Shown here in pieces: positions 35,323-46,070 of a stretch of DNA of 64,000 nt. Numbering within the stretch: position 1 is the stretch's first letter; every line of letters starts with the position of its first letter. The notes under the pieces are model-generated. The model made no database searches. It was given only the letters and a program-made list of their open reading frames with translations, and had not been told where the DNA came from. This DNA comes from Arthrobacter endolithicus (GTDB taxonomy: Bacteria; Actinomycetota; Actinomycetes; Actinomycetales; Micrococcaceae): contig NZ_JAPNLH010000008.1 of the NCBI RefSeq assembly GCF_026627425.1, positions 1 to 64,000 on the forward strand. The letters are read 5' to 3'. The translations under genes and the position numbers were made by a program.

Positions 35323-36591
35323 ATGACGGAAACCCAATCACTGACAGCGGCGGACTTGGCGCACATCGACGCTTCCTGCGCCGCCACGGACCAGTTACTT
35401 GACCGCAACTACCCGGGCGACGACGGCACCCGCCAGCCCGTGCACACCGTGTACGTGCCGGCGGATAAGTTCACCACCACCTTTGCCGCCGACTGGGGCG
35501 CACAGGGCCTTGAGGCGATCAACAACGCCGGCGGACTCGAGCGCCTCGGCGCGCTGCTGGGGCAAGACGGGGAACTGGCTGCGGCCGTGGCTCCCCGGGT
35601 TGCCGCCAAGCTGGCGAACGAACCGATTGAGGACCTGCGCCTGGACTTTGAGGACGGCTTTGGCAACCGCGGCGACGACGTCGAGGATGCCGCCGCCGTG
35701 ACGGCCGCCAAGACTGTCAGCGCAGCCGTAGCCGCGGGGACGGCTCCGCCGTTCGTAGGCATCCGCTTCAAGTGCTTCGAGGCTCCGACCCGGGCCCGCG
35801 GCGTGCGCACCCTGGACCTCTTCGTCTCCACCCTGGCTCAGGCGGGGGAACTCCCCGACGGCCTGGTGCTGACGCTGCCGAAGGTGACCACGGTCGACCA
35901 GGTCAAGGCCATGGACTTCGCCGTAGGCCGTTTGGAGGAAATCCACGGACTGCCTGCCGGACGCCTGCGCTTTGAGGTGCAGGTGGAAACCCCGCAGCTC
36001 ATTTTGGGCCCGGACGGCACCTCCCCCGTGGCGCAGCTGCCCCACGTGGTCCCCGGACGCATCAGTGGCCTGCACTACGGGACCTACGACTACAGCGCCT
36101 CGCTGGAGATCTCCGCCCAGTACCAGTCCATGGAGCACCCGGTGGCGGACTTCGCCAAGGAGATCATGCAGCTGGCCGTGGCCGGAACGGGCATCCGCCT
36201 CTCCGACGGCTCCACGAACATCATGCCGATCGGCGACGGCGCCGACGCGGCCTGGGCACTGCACGGCCGGCTGGTCCGCCGCTCGCTGGAACGCGGCTAC
36301 TACCAGGGCTGGGACCTGAACCCCGCCCAGCTGCCGAGCCGTTTCAGCGCCACGTACGCGTTCTACCGCGAAGGCCTTCCGGCAGCCGCCGTGCGCCTGC
36401 GCAATTACGTCCAGCAGACCCCGGGCGCCGTCATGGACGAACCGGCCACGGCACGCGCCCTGGCCAACTTCATCCTGCGCGGTCTGGTCTGCGGCGCCGC
36501 CGGCGCCGAGGAAGTACTGGCCCAGACGAGCCTTGACCAAACCCAACTGACAGCGCTGGCCCACCCGCGGCTCGCCACCGTCTCTCACTGA
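35323..36591 (+). CDS. DUF6986 family protein, CitE/malate-synthase-like aldolase fold
   Basis: A 422-residue soluble protein I place in DUF6986. It has the residue pattern of the HpcH/CitE/malate synthase barrel: LRLDFEDGFGNR, an Arg in IRFKCFEAP, the Glu in FEVQVETPQLIL and the Asp in LHYGTYDYSASLEIS. It starts two bases after the aceB stop and ends 11 bases before allE, so it is tightly coupled to glyoxylate and ureidoglycine metabolism. No reaction is established. Candidate roles are cleavage or condensation of a glyoxylate-derived C-C bond, or a ureidoglycolate step missing from the window (inference). Confidence 0.8.
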   Translation: MTETQSLTAADLAHIDASCAATDQLLDRNYPGDDGTRQPVHTVYVPADKFTTTFAADWGAQGLEAINNAGGLERLGALLGQDGELAAAVAPRVAAKLANEPIEDLRLDFEDGFGNRGDDVEDAAAVTAAKTVSAAVAAGTAPPFVGIRFKCFEAPTRARGVRTLDLFVSTLAQAGELPDGLVLTLPKVTTVDQVKAMDFAVGRLEEIHGLPAGRLRFEVQVETPQLILGPDGTSPVAQLPHVVPGRISGLHYGTYDYSASLEISAQYQSMEHPVADFAKEIMQLAVAGTGIRLSDGSTNIMPIGDGADAAWALHGRLVRRSLERGYYQGWDLNPAQLPSRFSATYAFYREGLPAAAVRLRNYVQQTPGAVMDEPATARALANFILRGLVCGAAGAEEVLAQTSLDQTQLTALAHPRLATVSH

Positions 36592-36602
36592 AGGATTCAC
36601 TG

Positions 36603-37415
36603 ATGGGCAAGTACTACTACCCCGAGGGCGGCCTGCCGCCGCAAACACACCTCACCACCGAACGCGCCATCGTCAAGGAGGCCTACACGGTCATCCCCAA
36701 GGGCGTGCTGACGGACATCGTCACGAGCAACCTCCCGGGATTCACCAACACCCGGTCCTGGATCATCGCCCGTCCGATCTCCGGCTTCGCCACCACCTTC
36801 TCCCAGCTGATTGTGGAGATCGGTGCAGGCGGCGGCTCCGAGAAGCCCGAGCAGGAGGCCGGCGTCGAAGGCGTCATCTTCGTCACCAAGGGGAAGGTCA
36901 ACCTGACCCTCGAGGGCGAGCTGCACCAGCTGGAGGAAGGCGGCTACGCCTACCTGGCCGCCGGTGACGCTTGGAGCCTGGAGAACGTCTCGGAGGACAT
37001 CGTCTCCTTCCACTGGATCCGCAAGGCCTACGAGCGTCTTGAGGGCTACGAGGCCAAGTCCTTCGTCACTAGCGACGCCGAGGTGGCGCCCAACGAGATG
37101 CCCGACGTCGACGGCGTCTGGAAGACCACCCGCTTCGCTGACCCGAACGATCTGGCCCACGATATGCACGTGAACATCGTGACGTTCCAGCCCGGCGGAG
37201 TGATCCCCTTCCCGGAGACCCACGTGATGGAGCACGGCCTGTACGTGCTCGAGGGCAAGGCCATGTATCTGCTCAACAACGACTGGGTCGAGGTTGAGGC
37301 GGGCGACTTCATGTGGCTGCGTGCCTTCTGCCCGCAGGCCTGCTACGCGGGCGGCCCCGGCCAGTTCCGCTACCTGCTGTACAAGGACGTCAACCGCCAG
37401 ATCCGCCTGACGTAA
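36603..37415 (+). CDS. allE: (S)-ureidoglycine aminohydrolase
   Basis: A 270-residue bicupin that converts (S)-ureidoglycine to (S)-ureidoglycolate and ammonia. The C-terminal cupin has the metal set in PFPETHVMEHGLYVLEG (Glu, two His) and the Gln of FCPQACYAGG; the first cupin lies at about 60-135. Length equals the E. coli enzyme. Last gene of the operon, followed by a large palindrome. The product would need ureidoglycolate lyase or dehydrogenase, not found nearby. Confidence 0.92.
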   Translation: MGKYYYPEGGLPPQTHLTTERAIVKEAYTVIPKGVLTDIVTSNLPGFTNTRSWIIARPISGFATTFSQLIVEIGAGGGSEKPEQEAGVEGVIFVTKGKVNLTLEGELHQLEEGGYAYLAAGDAWSLENVSEDIVSFHWIRKAYERLEGYEAKSFVTSDAEVAPNEMPDVDGVWKTTRFADPNDLAHDMHVNIVTFQPGGVIPFPETHVMEHGLYVLEGKAMYLLNNDWVEVEAGDFMWLRAFCPQACYAGGPGQFRYLLYKDVNRQIRLT

Positions 37416-37460
37416 GTCCCGGCCGGGCGGCCCATCCTGGCCGTTCGTTTGCCGTTCGTT

Positions 37461-37498
37461 TGGAAGGATGCCGTGGAAATTTCCACGGCATCCTTCCA
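37461..37498. terminator. Perfect 38-bp palindrome after allE
   Basis: Both halves are exact: the left half from 37462 reads GGAAGGATGCCGTGGAAA and is followed by its own reverse complement with no loop. It starts 45 bp after the allE stop. It may form a cruciform or a long mRNA hairpin; no T-run follows. Preceded by a duplicated CCGTTCGTTTG. Confidence 0.75.
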
Positions 37499-37535
37499 TT
37501 TCCACGGCATATGTCCATTTCCACGGCGTGCGCGA
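37479..37535. repeat. 19-bp repeat sharing the palindrome arm
   Basis: ATTTCCACGGCATCCTTCC, ATTTCCACGGCATATGTCC and ATTTCCACGGCGTGCGCGA follow each other with 19-bp period; the first is the right arm of the palindrome. The palindrome may have arisen from an inverted copy of this unit. Confidence 0.8.
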
Positions 37536-37573
37536 GGGCCGGAGATCCCGGCGGGTCAGTGATTGGCCCTACT

Positions 37574-38482
37574 TCAGGGAGAATAGCCGCAGCCTTCCCC
37601 TTGCGGGTTTTGGAGGCAATCGTCGGCGTACGTTTTCGTTATTGTCCGCCAAACGCTCACCGGCAGTGGCGCTGAGCTGAACGTTCCGTGTCCGGGGATT
37701 GCCAGCGGGGCACCGCCGTTGACCGTATATGTTCCGCGGAAGTGAGTTGCCACCTTGACGGCGAAGTCACCGGTTTGGGTATAGATATGGCTGGTCAAGG
37801 TCTTTTCCCCCCAGCGGTCCTGAGGAAGTTGTGCGCCCGAATGGGGCGTCGGGCCGAGTGCGATGCCGTCGCCGTAGTCCCAGACATAGGCGATGGGCGT
37901 AGCCGAAATGTGGACTTTTTGGCCCAGTAGGTCCACGTCGAAGGCCTGCTCCACGGCCTCAGCATAGAGATTGGTTTCCGCCCCGCGTAAGGTGTTGGGC
38001 CCTGGCTGGCTGCCGACCGCGGCAGGGATGACGGGCGAGTTCTGGAATTCGTGTTCAATGCCTGCTGCTATTTCGGCGAGAACATCCCGGGGCTTCTCCG
38101 AATAGATGCAGGTTGGCCCGCTCAGGAAGCTCCATACCGGGGGCTGAATGGCCTTCACAGCGTTGTACCAAACAACAGAAACCCCGCCATGATCGCTTTG
38201 GCATTGAGGTCCCGCTGCCAAACATTTCGGTAGTAAGTCGTCCGCCGTTCGACAGGCAAGCTCGAATTTATAGTCGAAGGGATCGTCGGGAACACCCACG
38301 GGAACATCTCCCCACATCGTGGAGCCCGGAATCTGGTGCCACACTGAAGTCGCAACGCCATAACCGTTCCAGTTTTCCCTGACCGGCGGCGGCGATCCTG
38401 CAGGCCACGCCGGCATACAGGTTCCAGTCAGCAACGCTAGGCCGAGACTGATCAATGCCATCCGCCGGATTCGAAAGGACAC
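37574..38482 (-). CDS. Secreted hypothetical protein with PKD-like domain
   Basis: A 302-residue exported protein. The signal peptide is residues 1-28 (MSFRIRR, hydrophobic core, then PAWPAG). A PKD-like beta-sandwich is suggested by AYVWDYGDGIALGPTPHSG and HIYTQTGDFAVKVATHFRGTY, near residues 195-260. Several Cys pairs suggest disulfides. It lies 14 bp after the DUF6318 lipoprotein gene, with which such PKD proteins are often paired in Arthrobacter (from memory). Function unknown. Confidence 0.75.
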   Translation of the reverse strand: MSFRIRRMALISLGLALLTGTCMPAWPAGSPPPVRENWNGYGVATSVWHQIPGSTMWGDVPVGVPDDPFDYKFELACRTADDLLPKCLAAGPQCQSDHGGVSVVWYNAVKAIQPPVWSFLSGPTCIYSEKPRDVLAEIAAGIEHEFQNSPVIPAAVGSQPGPNTLRGAETNLYAEAVEQAFDVDLLGQKVHISATPIAYVWDYGDGIALGPTPHSGAQLPQDRWGEKTLTSHIYTQTGDFAVKVATHFRGTYTVNGGAPLAIPGHGTFSSAPLPVSVWRTITKTYADDCLQNPQGEGCGYSP

Positions 38483-38496
38483 TTTGATTCCTCCGC

Positions 38497-39183
38497 CTAA
38501 TTAGCACCAAGATGCTCGACTGTCATGGCAGTCCAGTGACCATCACGATGGCCAGCGACAACAATGTCGGCGATAGCCGCCGTCGGTGGTTTCTTTTCAA
38601 TGAGCATCCCATCGGCATCAAAATAGGAAATAGACGCTTGCTTGACGCTAGTAACCGCCTGAAAGAAGCCTTCGGGCGTCCGCTCGAACGATGATTGTGT
38701 GCCATCCACGATCATTTGGCCTCCGACCGTCCATCGACCTTCCTGATGCCACGGGACTACTCCTGCTTTAGTTCGCGCGCATGGAATACAACCAGGATCC
38801 GAAATCGACTCCAGGGGCGACATCTCCCCTGTCTCAAAGGCGTAGGAGAGTGTGTCGTACCAGTAGCGGGCGAAGGCTTCTATCCCTGCTTTGGAGAATT
38901 CGTCGGCGAGTGGCGGTTTAACCGGGAGTGGGACGTTTTGCGCCGGCCCGCTTGCGTCGGCAGGCTTGTAAACGGGGAGCGCCACTGTCGGGGAGGCAGT
39001 GGTCCCCGGCGCGGTGCTTACGGAAGTCACTGTCCCGCTCGTTGTTGCTGGCGCGGTGGCGGAGCTGGAGGGCGGGGTGTTGGGGGCTCCGGTGCAGGAT
39101 GTGAGAACAAGGATGATTGCCGTACCGGCCACCGCTGCTGCGAGGCGGCCATTTCCATGTCGTGCCGAAACTGGGTACATCAT
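38497..39183 (-). CDS. DUF6318 family lipoprotein
   Basis: A 228-residue lipoprotein: the lipobox LTSC follows a hydrophobic stretch near residue 30, then a Ser/Thr/Pro-rich spacer to about residue 75, then a globular SnoaL-like region (GIEAFARYWYDTLSYAFETGE with CIPC). It is placed in DUF6318 from memory. Cell-surface anchored, upstream partner of the PKD protein. Function unknown. Confidence 0.75.
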   Translation of the reverse strand: MMYPVSARHGNGRLAAAVAGTAIILVLTSCTGAPNTPPSSSATAPATTSGTVTSVSTAPGTTASPTVALPVYKPADASGPAQNVPLPVKPPLADEFSKAGIEAFARYWYDTLSYAFETGEMSPLESISDPGCIPCARTKAGVVPWHQEGRWTVGGQMIVDGTQSSFERTPEGFFQAVTSVKQASISYFDADGMLIEKKPPTAAIADIVVAGHRDGHWTAMTVEHLGAN

Positions 39184-39486
39184 TTCCCCAACCCCAGAGG
39201 TGGTGTACTGCGAGTGTGCTTAAAGGTAGCGCAGATCACGAAGACGGTCCAAGGTTTTCCACAGGCCCGGTGTTTGGGCAGGGAATCGGCAAAACTTGCG
39301 CAGACTTTGCGGCAGACACTGCGCCAGAACACCCCTGCGCACTCTCCGTCCGTCAGGGTGCGCAGAAGTGTCCGATTGCGGGCCCCCACACCGCCACCAG
39401 GGTCCAGGCCAACCCCGGTCCGCGGCCGATCAGCGGGGCGGGCTGACTATCGGGGCCCGGGCGCGCGCGTTAAGTTTTGTTCTCGG

Positions 39487-39546
39487 GCCGCCACGAGACA
39501 GAAAGAGCCGCCCCGAGACAGAAAGAGCCGCCCCGAGACTAAAAGA
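39487..39546. repeat. 20-bp tandem triplication
   Basis: Units GCCGCCACGAGACAGAAAGA, GCCGCCCCGAGACAGAAAGA and GCCGCCCCGAGACTAAAAGA are adjacent. There are no spacers. It lies about 120 bp upstream of the hyi promoter. Confidence 0.85.
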
Positions 39547-39644
39547 ACAGCGGGGTACCTTAGATGCAAGGGACCTATGTACTTCGAAGCTGGCCGTCAT
39601 CACCCGCTCTGCCATCCGGGGGTTGACGGCACGCGGGGGCAGCC

Positions 39645-39672
39645 TTAGACTTTTCATTAGGCAAGATATAAT
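39645..39672 (+). promoter_or_regulatory. Promoter of the hyi-glxR-gcl-glxK-allB operon
   Basis: A consensus TATAAT at 39667-39672 with TTAGAC at 39645-39650, 16 bp apart. Operator E overlaps the end of the -10 box and the start site. Confidence 0.6.
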
Positions 39673-39689
39673 TTTCATATGGTGAAAAT
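39671..39689. promoter_or_regulatory. Palindromic operator E upstream of hyi
   Basis: ATTTTCA-TATGG-TGAAAAT is a perfect 7-bp inverted repeat; its core 15-mer TTTCATATGGTGAAA (39673-39687) fits the TTTC-N7-GAAA pattern of operator A. It covers the predicted transcription start, so binding should block transcription. Confidence 0.65.
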
Positions 39690-39746
39690 CGCGTCGTTTC
39701 ATCAACGACGTCGCACCATTTACCACGCTGGCGAAGGATATCCACA

Positions 39747-40529
39747 ATGACGTACACAGTGAACTGTTCGATCCTCCTGACCGATCTGCCTTTGCTGGAG
39801 CGTCCGGCCGCGGCTAAGGCTGCCGGCTTCGACGCGGTCGAATTCTGGTGGCCCTTCGCCGAATCGGTTCCGTCCGATGCCGATGTCACGGCCTTCGAAA
39901 ACGCCATCACCAACGCAGGCGTCCAGCTCACCGGCCTGAACTTCAACGCCGGGAACATGCCCGCCGGTGACCGCGGCCTGGTTTCCTGGAAGGGCCGCTG
40001 CGCGGAGTTCAAGGACAATATCGACGTCGTCGCCGGCATCGGTGAGCGGCTTGGCTGCAAGGCCTTCAACGCGCTGTACGGAAACCGGATGGCCGAGTTC
40101 ACACCCGAGGAGCAGGATGAGCTCGCCGTCAAAAACCTGGTGGCCGCAGCCCAGGGTGTAGACCGGATCGGTGGAACCGTTCTGCTGGAACCTGTCAGCG
40201 GCGCGGAGCTCTACCCGATTAAAACAGCGAAGCAGGCCATGGACGTGATCGGCAAGGTCCGTCACGCCGGAGCCGAGAACATCGCCCTGCTGGCGGATTT
40301 CTACCACCTCTCCGTCAATGGCGACGACGTGGAAGCGGTCATCGAGAGCTACGCGAAGGACTTCGGACACATTCAGATCGCGGATGACCCCGGCCGCGGC
40401 GCGCCCGGCTCCGGCGACCTCCCGCTCGGTGACTGGATCACCAAGAGCCGTGACCTCGGCTTCGACGGGTTCATTGGACTCGAGTACAAGGCGGATACGG
40501 ATAAGGCCTTCGCCTGGCTGATCCGCTAG
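39747..40529 (+). CDS. hyi: Hydroxypyruvate isomerase
   Basis: A 260-residue TIM-barrel isomerase that interconverts hydroxypyruvate and tartronate semialdehyde. Metal Glu residues lie in VLLEPVSGAELYP and FIGLEYKAD, with ADFYHLSVNGDD between. First gene of a glyoxylate-to-glycerate operon also ending with allB. Confidence 0.93.
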   Translation: MTYTVNCSILLTDLPLLERPAAAKAAGFDAVEFWWPFAESVPSDADVTAFENAITNAGVQLTGLNFNAGNMPAGDRGLVSWKGRCAEFKDNIDVVAGIGERLGCKAFNALYGNRMAEFTPEEQDELAVKNLVAAAQGVDRIGGTVLLEPVSGAELYPIKTAKQAMDVIGKVRHAGAENIALLADFYHLSVNGDDVEAVIESYAKDFGHIQIADDPGRGAPGSGDLPLGDWITKSRDLGFDGFIGLEYKADTDKAFAWLIR

Positions 40530-40602
40530 CCGGCGACTTTCGCCGCCCCCACACCCAGCAGTGCACCCAGCAGCTCACCCCACAGACCTAAAGGATTTCA
40601 CC

Positions 40603-41508
40603 ATGACAAACGTTGCAGTTATCGGACTCGGCATTATGGGCCTCCCCATGGCCACCAACCTGGTCAAGGCTGGCTTCACCGTCACCGGCTTCAACCGCAG
40701 CCAGGACAAGATTGACGCCCTGGTCGAGGCGGGCGGCAACGGCGCCGGCAGCATTGCCGAGGCCGTCAAAGATGCCGACGTCGTCATCACCATGGTGCCG
40801 GACTCCCCCGATGTTGAAGGGGTAGTGTCCGGCCCGGACGGCGTGTTCGCGAACGCCAAGGCCGGCGCATACTGGGTCGATGCCAGCAGCATCCGCCCGG
40901 ACGTCAGCGTACAGCTCGCCAAGGATGCCAAGGAAGCCGGCGTCAAGCCGCTTGACGCACCGGTTTCCGGCGGCGAGCAGGGCGCCATCGACGGGGTACT
41001 CTCCATCATGGTCGGCGGGGACGCCGCTGACTTCGACGCCGTCGCTGACGTACTCAACGCCGTCGGCAAGACCATTGTGCACGTTGGTCCCTCCGGTTCC
41101 GGCCAGACGGTCAAGGCAGCGAACCAGCTGATCGTGGCCGGCAACATCGAGCTTCTGGCTGAAGCGATCGTCTTCCTGGAGGCCTACGGCGTGGACACGC
41201 AGGCAGCCCTGAAGGTCCTCGGCGGCGGCCTGGCCGGCTCCAAGGTCCTCGAGCAGAAGGGCCAGAAAATGCTGGACCGCTCGTTCGAGCCCGGTTTCCG
41301 CCTGCAGCTGCACAACAAGGACATGGGCATCGTCACCTCCGCCGCCCGCGAAGCCGGGGTCACCATCCCGCTCGGTGCCGTAGTCGCACAGCTGGTCGGC
41401 TCCATGGTCAACCAGGGCGACGGCGGCCTGGACCACTCCGGGCTGTTCAAGCTCGTCGAGCAGCTCTCCGGTAAATCCGGCGGCGCTGGTTCTTCCACCG
41501 CCAACTAG
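40603..41508 (+). CDS. glxR: Tartronate semialdehyde reductase (2-hydroxy-3-oxopropionate reductase)
   Basis: A 301-residue beta-hydroxyacid dehydrogenase reducing tartronate semialdehyde to glycerate. The NAD(P) motif [10 protein letters not shown], substrate motif [11 protein letters not shown] and catalytic Lys in [11 protein letters not shown] are clear. The ATG at 40603 is chosen over 40561 because AAAGGA precedes it. Confidence 0.94.
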   Translation: MTNVAVIGLGIMGLPMATNLVKAGFTVTGFNRSQDKIDALVEAGGNGAGSIAEAVKDADVVITMVPDSPDVEGVVSGPDGVFANAKAGAYWVDASSIRPDVSVQLAKDAKEAGVKPLDAPVSGGEQGAIDGVLSIMVGGDAADFDAVADVLNAVGKTIVHVGPSGSGQTVKAANQLIVAGNIELLAEAIVFLEAYGVDTQAALKVLGGGLAGSKVLEQKGQKMLDRSFEPGFRLQLHNKDMGIVTSAAREAGVTIPLGAVVAQLVGSMVNQGDGGLDHSGLFKLVEQLSGKSGGAGSSTAN

Positions 41509-41602
41509 CCCTCCCCCCGCCGGACTTCCGGCCACTCATCATTCAAAGAATTCCCCCGGCCGGTGCATAGCGGCGGCCGGGGGAAACCAAAAGGAGAATC
41601 CC

Positions 41603-43393
<1,791 letters not shown>

Positions 43394-43402
43394 GAGAAAA
43401 CC

Positions 43403-44584
43403 ATGCGCATTGTCATAGCCCCGGATAAATTCAAGGGTTCACTCTCCGCGCCGGAGGTGGCCGCGCATCTGGCCGCCGGTCTGCTGGCCGCGGAGCCGGG
43501 GCTGACAGTGGAGCAGATTCCAGTGGCCGACGGCGGCGAGGGGACTTTGGACGCCGCCGTCGCCTCCGGCTTCACCCGCCGGAGTGTGACGGTGGCCGGG
43601 CCAACGGGCCGCCCGATCACCGCGGACTTTGCGGTCCGCGGTCATCAGGCGGTCATCGAAATGGCAGTGGCCTCCGGGCTCGCCGTGCTCCATAACGGCG
43701 AACTGTCGGCACTGACCGCCACCAGCCGTGGCACCGGAGACCTGATCCGGGCCGCCCTGGATGCCGGGTGCACGGACATTGTCCTCGGCGTGGGCGGCAG
43801 CGCCTGCACCGACGGCGGCGCCGGACTTCTCAGCGCCCTGGGCGTGAAACTGCTGGACGAACGCGGGCAGAAATTGCCCGACGGCGGCGGCGCCCTGGCG
43901 CAGTTGGCCGAAGTTGGCGTCTGCGGGCTGGACCCGAGGCTGGCAACGGCAACCATCGTGTTGGCCAGCGACGTGGACAATCCGCTGCTCGGGCCAAACG
44001 GTGCTGCGGAAATCTTCGGCCCGCAAAAGGGTGCCTCACCGGCGGATGTGCTGGCGCTCGAACACGGTCTGGAATGCTATTTCCGGCTGCTCTCCAACGC
44101 CATCGGCACCCATGCCGTCACCAGCTCCGATGCTCCGGGAGCGGGCGCCGCCGGAGGTGTGGGCTACGCCGCCCTGGCCGTTCTGGGCGCGGAGCGCCGC
44201 CCCGGCATCGATGTGGTTTTGGACTTCACCGGCCTGGACGGCAGAATTGCAGGGGCGGATCTGGTCATCACCGGCGAGGGCAGCCTGGATGGGCAAAGCC
44301 TGGGCGGCAAAACGCCGATGGGCGTGGCGCAGGCGGCCGCGCGCGCCGGCATTCCTGTAATCGCCGTCTGCGGCCGCACCACCCTTGATCAGGACACGCT
44401 CTCCAGTGCCGGGTTTGCCAAAACGTATGCCTTGACCGACCTGGAACCGGACGTCAGCATCTGCATCAGCGATGCGGCAGCCCTCCTGGAACGGCTGGGC
44501 CGGCGGATCGCTCTGGACTGGGCCGAGGGTGGATCCATCACCGCCGATCTGGGCAGCACCGCACCACGCAACCTACGACTTTGA
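43403..44584 (+). CDS. glxK: Glycerate kinase, GlxK type
   Basis: A 393-residue glycerate kinase that phosphorylates glycerate from GlxR. Family marks: [16 protein letters not shown] at the start, [24 protein letters not shown] and [15 protein letters not shown]. It begins nine bases after gcl. The product is expected to be 2-phosphoglycerate by family knowledge. Confidence 0.94.
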   Translation: MRIVIAPDKFKGSLSAPEVAAHLAAGLLAAEPGLTVEQIPVADGGEGTLDAAVASGFTRRSVTVAGPTGRPITADFAVRGHQAVIEMAVASGLAVLHNGELSALTATSRGTGDLIRAALDAGCTDIVLGVGGSACTDGGAGLLSALGVKLLDERGQKLPDGGGALAQLAEVGVCGLDPRLATATIVLASDVDNPLLGPNGAAEIFGPQKGASPADVLALEHGLECYFRLLSNAIGTHAVTSSDAPGAGAAGGVGYAALAVLGAERRPGIDVVLDFTGLDGRIAGADLVITGEGSLDGQSLGGKTPMGVAQAAARAGIPVIAVCGRTTLDQDTLSSAGFAKTYALTDLEPDVSICISDAAALLERLGRRIALDWAEGGSITADLGSTAPRNLRL

Positions 44585-44601
44585 TACCAAGGAGCCCTTC
44601 C

Positions 44602-45936
44602 ATGTTTGACCTCGTCATCCGCGGCCAGCGAGTCCTCACCGGTGACGGCATAGCCGCGCGTGAGGTGGGCGTCCGCGGCGGCGTAATTGCCGCCGTCGAA
44701 CCCCTCGGTACCGGCCTTGAAGGCACCCGCAGCATCGAGCTGGCCGACGACGAAACCCTCATTCCCGGCCTGGTGGACACGCATGTGCACGTCAATGAGC
44801 CCGGCCGCACCGAGTGGGAGGGCTTCGCATCCGCCACCCGGGCCGCTGCCGCCGGCGGCGTCACCACCATCATCGACATGCCGCTGAACAGCATCCCACC
44901 AACGACGACGGCCGACGCCCTGGCGCTCAAGCGCAGCGTTGCGCGGGACCAGGCCTTCGTGGACGTCGGTTTCTGGGGCGGTGCCGTGCCCGGCAACACC
45001 GGCGATCTGCGCGGCATGCATGACGCCGGCGCGTTCGGCTTCAAATGCTTCCTGATCCACTCCGGCGTGGACGAATTCCCGCATCTGGAGCCGGCCGAGA
45101 TGGAAACGGACATGGCCGAGCTGGCGACGTTCGACTCGTTGCTGATCGTGCACGCCGAGGACTCCCGCACCATTGAGGAAGCCCCCGCGACCCCGGGCAC
45201 CCACTACAGCGATTTCCTGGCCTCCCGCCCGCGCGGAGCCGAGAACGTTGCCATCGCGGCCGTTATCGATGCCGCCCGCCGAACCGGCGCACGAGCCCAC
45301 ATTCTGCATCTGAGCTCCTCCGATGCCCTGCCGCTGATCGCCGCGGCCAAGGCCGAGGGCATCAAGCTGACCGTGGAAACCTGCCCGCATTACCTCACCC
45401 TGATGGCCGAGGAGATCCCCGACGGCGCCACCGCGTTCAAATGTTGCCCGCCGATCCGCGAAGCAGCCAACCGTGAATTGCTCTGGGCCGGGCTGCAGGA
45501 CGGCACCATCGACTGCATCGTTTCCGACCACTCCCCCAGCACCTTGGATCTCAAGGACCTGGAAAACGGCGACTTCGCCGTGGCGTGGGGCGGCGTTTCC
45601 TCGCTGCAGCTGGGACTGTCGCTGATCTGGACCGACGCCCGCGAGCGCGGCATCCCACTGGAGCAGGTCATCTCCTGGATGTCCGCAAAACCCGCCGCAC
45701 TTGCCCGGCTGGGCGCGAAGGGCCAGCTGGCAACGGGGTACGACGCCGACCTCGTGGTCTTCGCTGCCGAGGAATCCTACGTGGTGGACGTTTCCAAACT
45801 TAAGCACAAAAACCCGATCACGCCCTACGCCGGTAAAACCCTGACGGGTCTGGTCCGGAAGACCTTTTTGCGCGGGAATGAAGTGGACGGGAAAACGCCC
45901 ACCGGGAATCTGCTGTCCCTCGGGAACGTGGGCTAA
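44602..45936 (+). CDS. allB: Allantoinase
   Basis: A 444-residue cyclic amidohydrolase opening allantoin to allantoate. Metal ligands: [18 protein letters not shown], the carbamylated Lys in [26 protein letters not shown] and CIVSDHSPS. The ATG at 44602 follows AAGGAG. Last gene of the hyi operon. It links the urate operon at 15.8 kb to the glyoxylate genes. Confidence 0.95.
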   Translation: MFDLVIRGQRVLTGDGIAAREVGVRGGVIAAVEPLGTGLEGTRSIELADDETLIPGLVDTHVHVNEPGRTEWEGFASATRAAAAGGVTTIIDMPLNSIPPTTTADALALKRSVARDQAFVDVGFWGGAVPGNTGDLRGMHDAGAFGFKCFLIHSGVDEFPHLEPAEMETDMAELATFDSLLIVHAEDSRTIEEAPATPGTHYSDFLASRPRGAENVAIAAVIDAARRTGARAHILHLSSSDALPLIAAAKAEGIKLTVETCPHYLTLMAEEIPDGATAFKCCPPIREAANRELLWAGLQDGTIDCIVSDHSPSTLDLKDLENGDFAVAWGGVSSLQLGLSLIWTDARERGIPLEQVISWMSAKPAALARLGAKGQLATGYDADLVVFAAEESYVVDVSKLKHKNPITPYAGKTLTGLVRKTFLRGNEVDGKTPTGNLLSLGNVG

Positions 45937-45971
45937 GGGCCGACGCACCCCGGGGCATTTAGCCCTGTGGC

Positions 45972-46015
45972 CGGTCTCTGTCGTTTTGGTACTCTCAAAG
46001 CGGCAGAGACCGTTT
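45972..46015 (+). terminator. Terminator-like hairpin after allB
   Basis: CGGTCTCTG at 45972-45980 pairs with CAGAGACCG at 46004-46012, followed by TTTC. It lies 36 bp after allB. Confidence 0.6.
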
Positions 46016-46058
46016 CATTGGGAGCCCTCGCCGGCAGGATCCGCCCAGCTTTACCGGA

Positions 46059-46070
46059 CATAATGGTCTC
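46059..46070 (+). promoter_or_regulatory. Possible leaderless promoter
   Basis: CATAAT at 46059-46064 is only six bases before the ATG at 46071, and no ribosome site is present. This spacing fits a leaderless mRNA, common in actinobacteria. No clear -35 box. Confidence 0.45.

Larger units (their letters stand above)
39184..39746. other. 563-bp intergenic region before hyi
   Basis: No gene-like frame. A CTGCGCAC/GTGCGCAG hairpin lies at 39335-39365. A 20-bp unit is repeated three times at 39487-39546. The last 100 bases hold the hyi promoter and operator E. The remaining sequence is GC-rich and unassigned. Confidence 0.7.

Noticed and set aside
33806-35341. 511-codon minus-strand frame opposite malate synthase
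   Set aside because: Mirror of a conserved enzyme gene; no ribosome site and no domain.
37461-37498. Palindrome as phage or integrase attachment site
   Set aside because: No integrase, tRNA gene or direct flanking duplication is present; an mRNA-end or repeat-derived structure is simpler.
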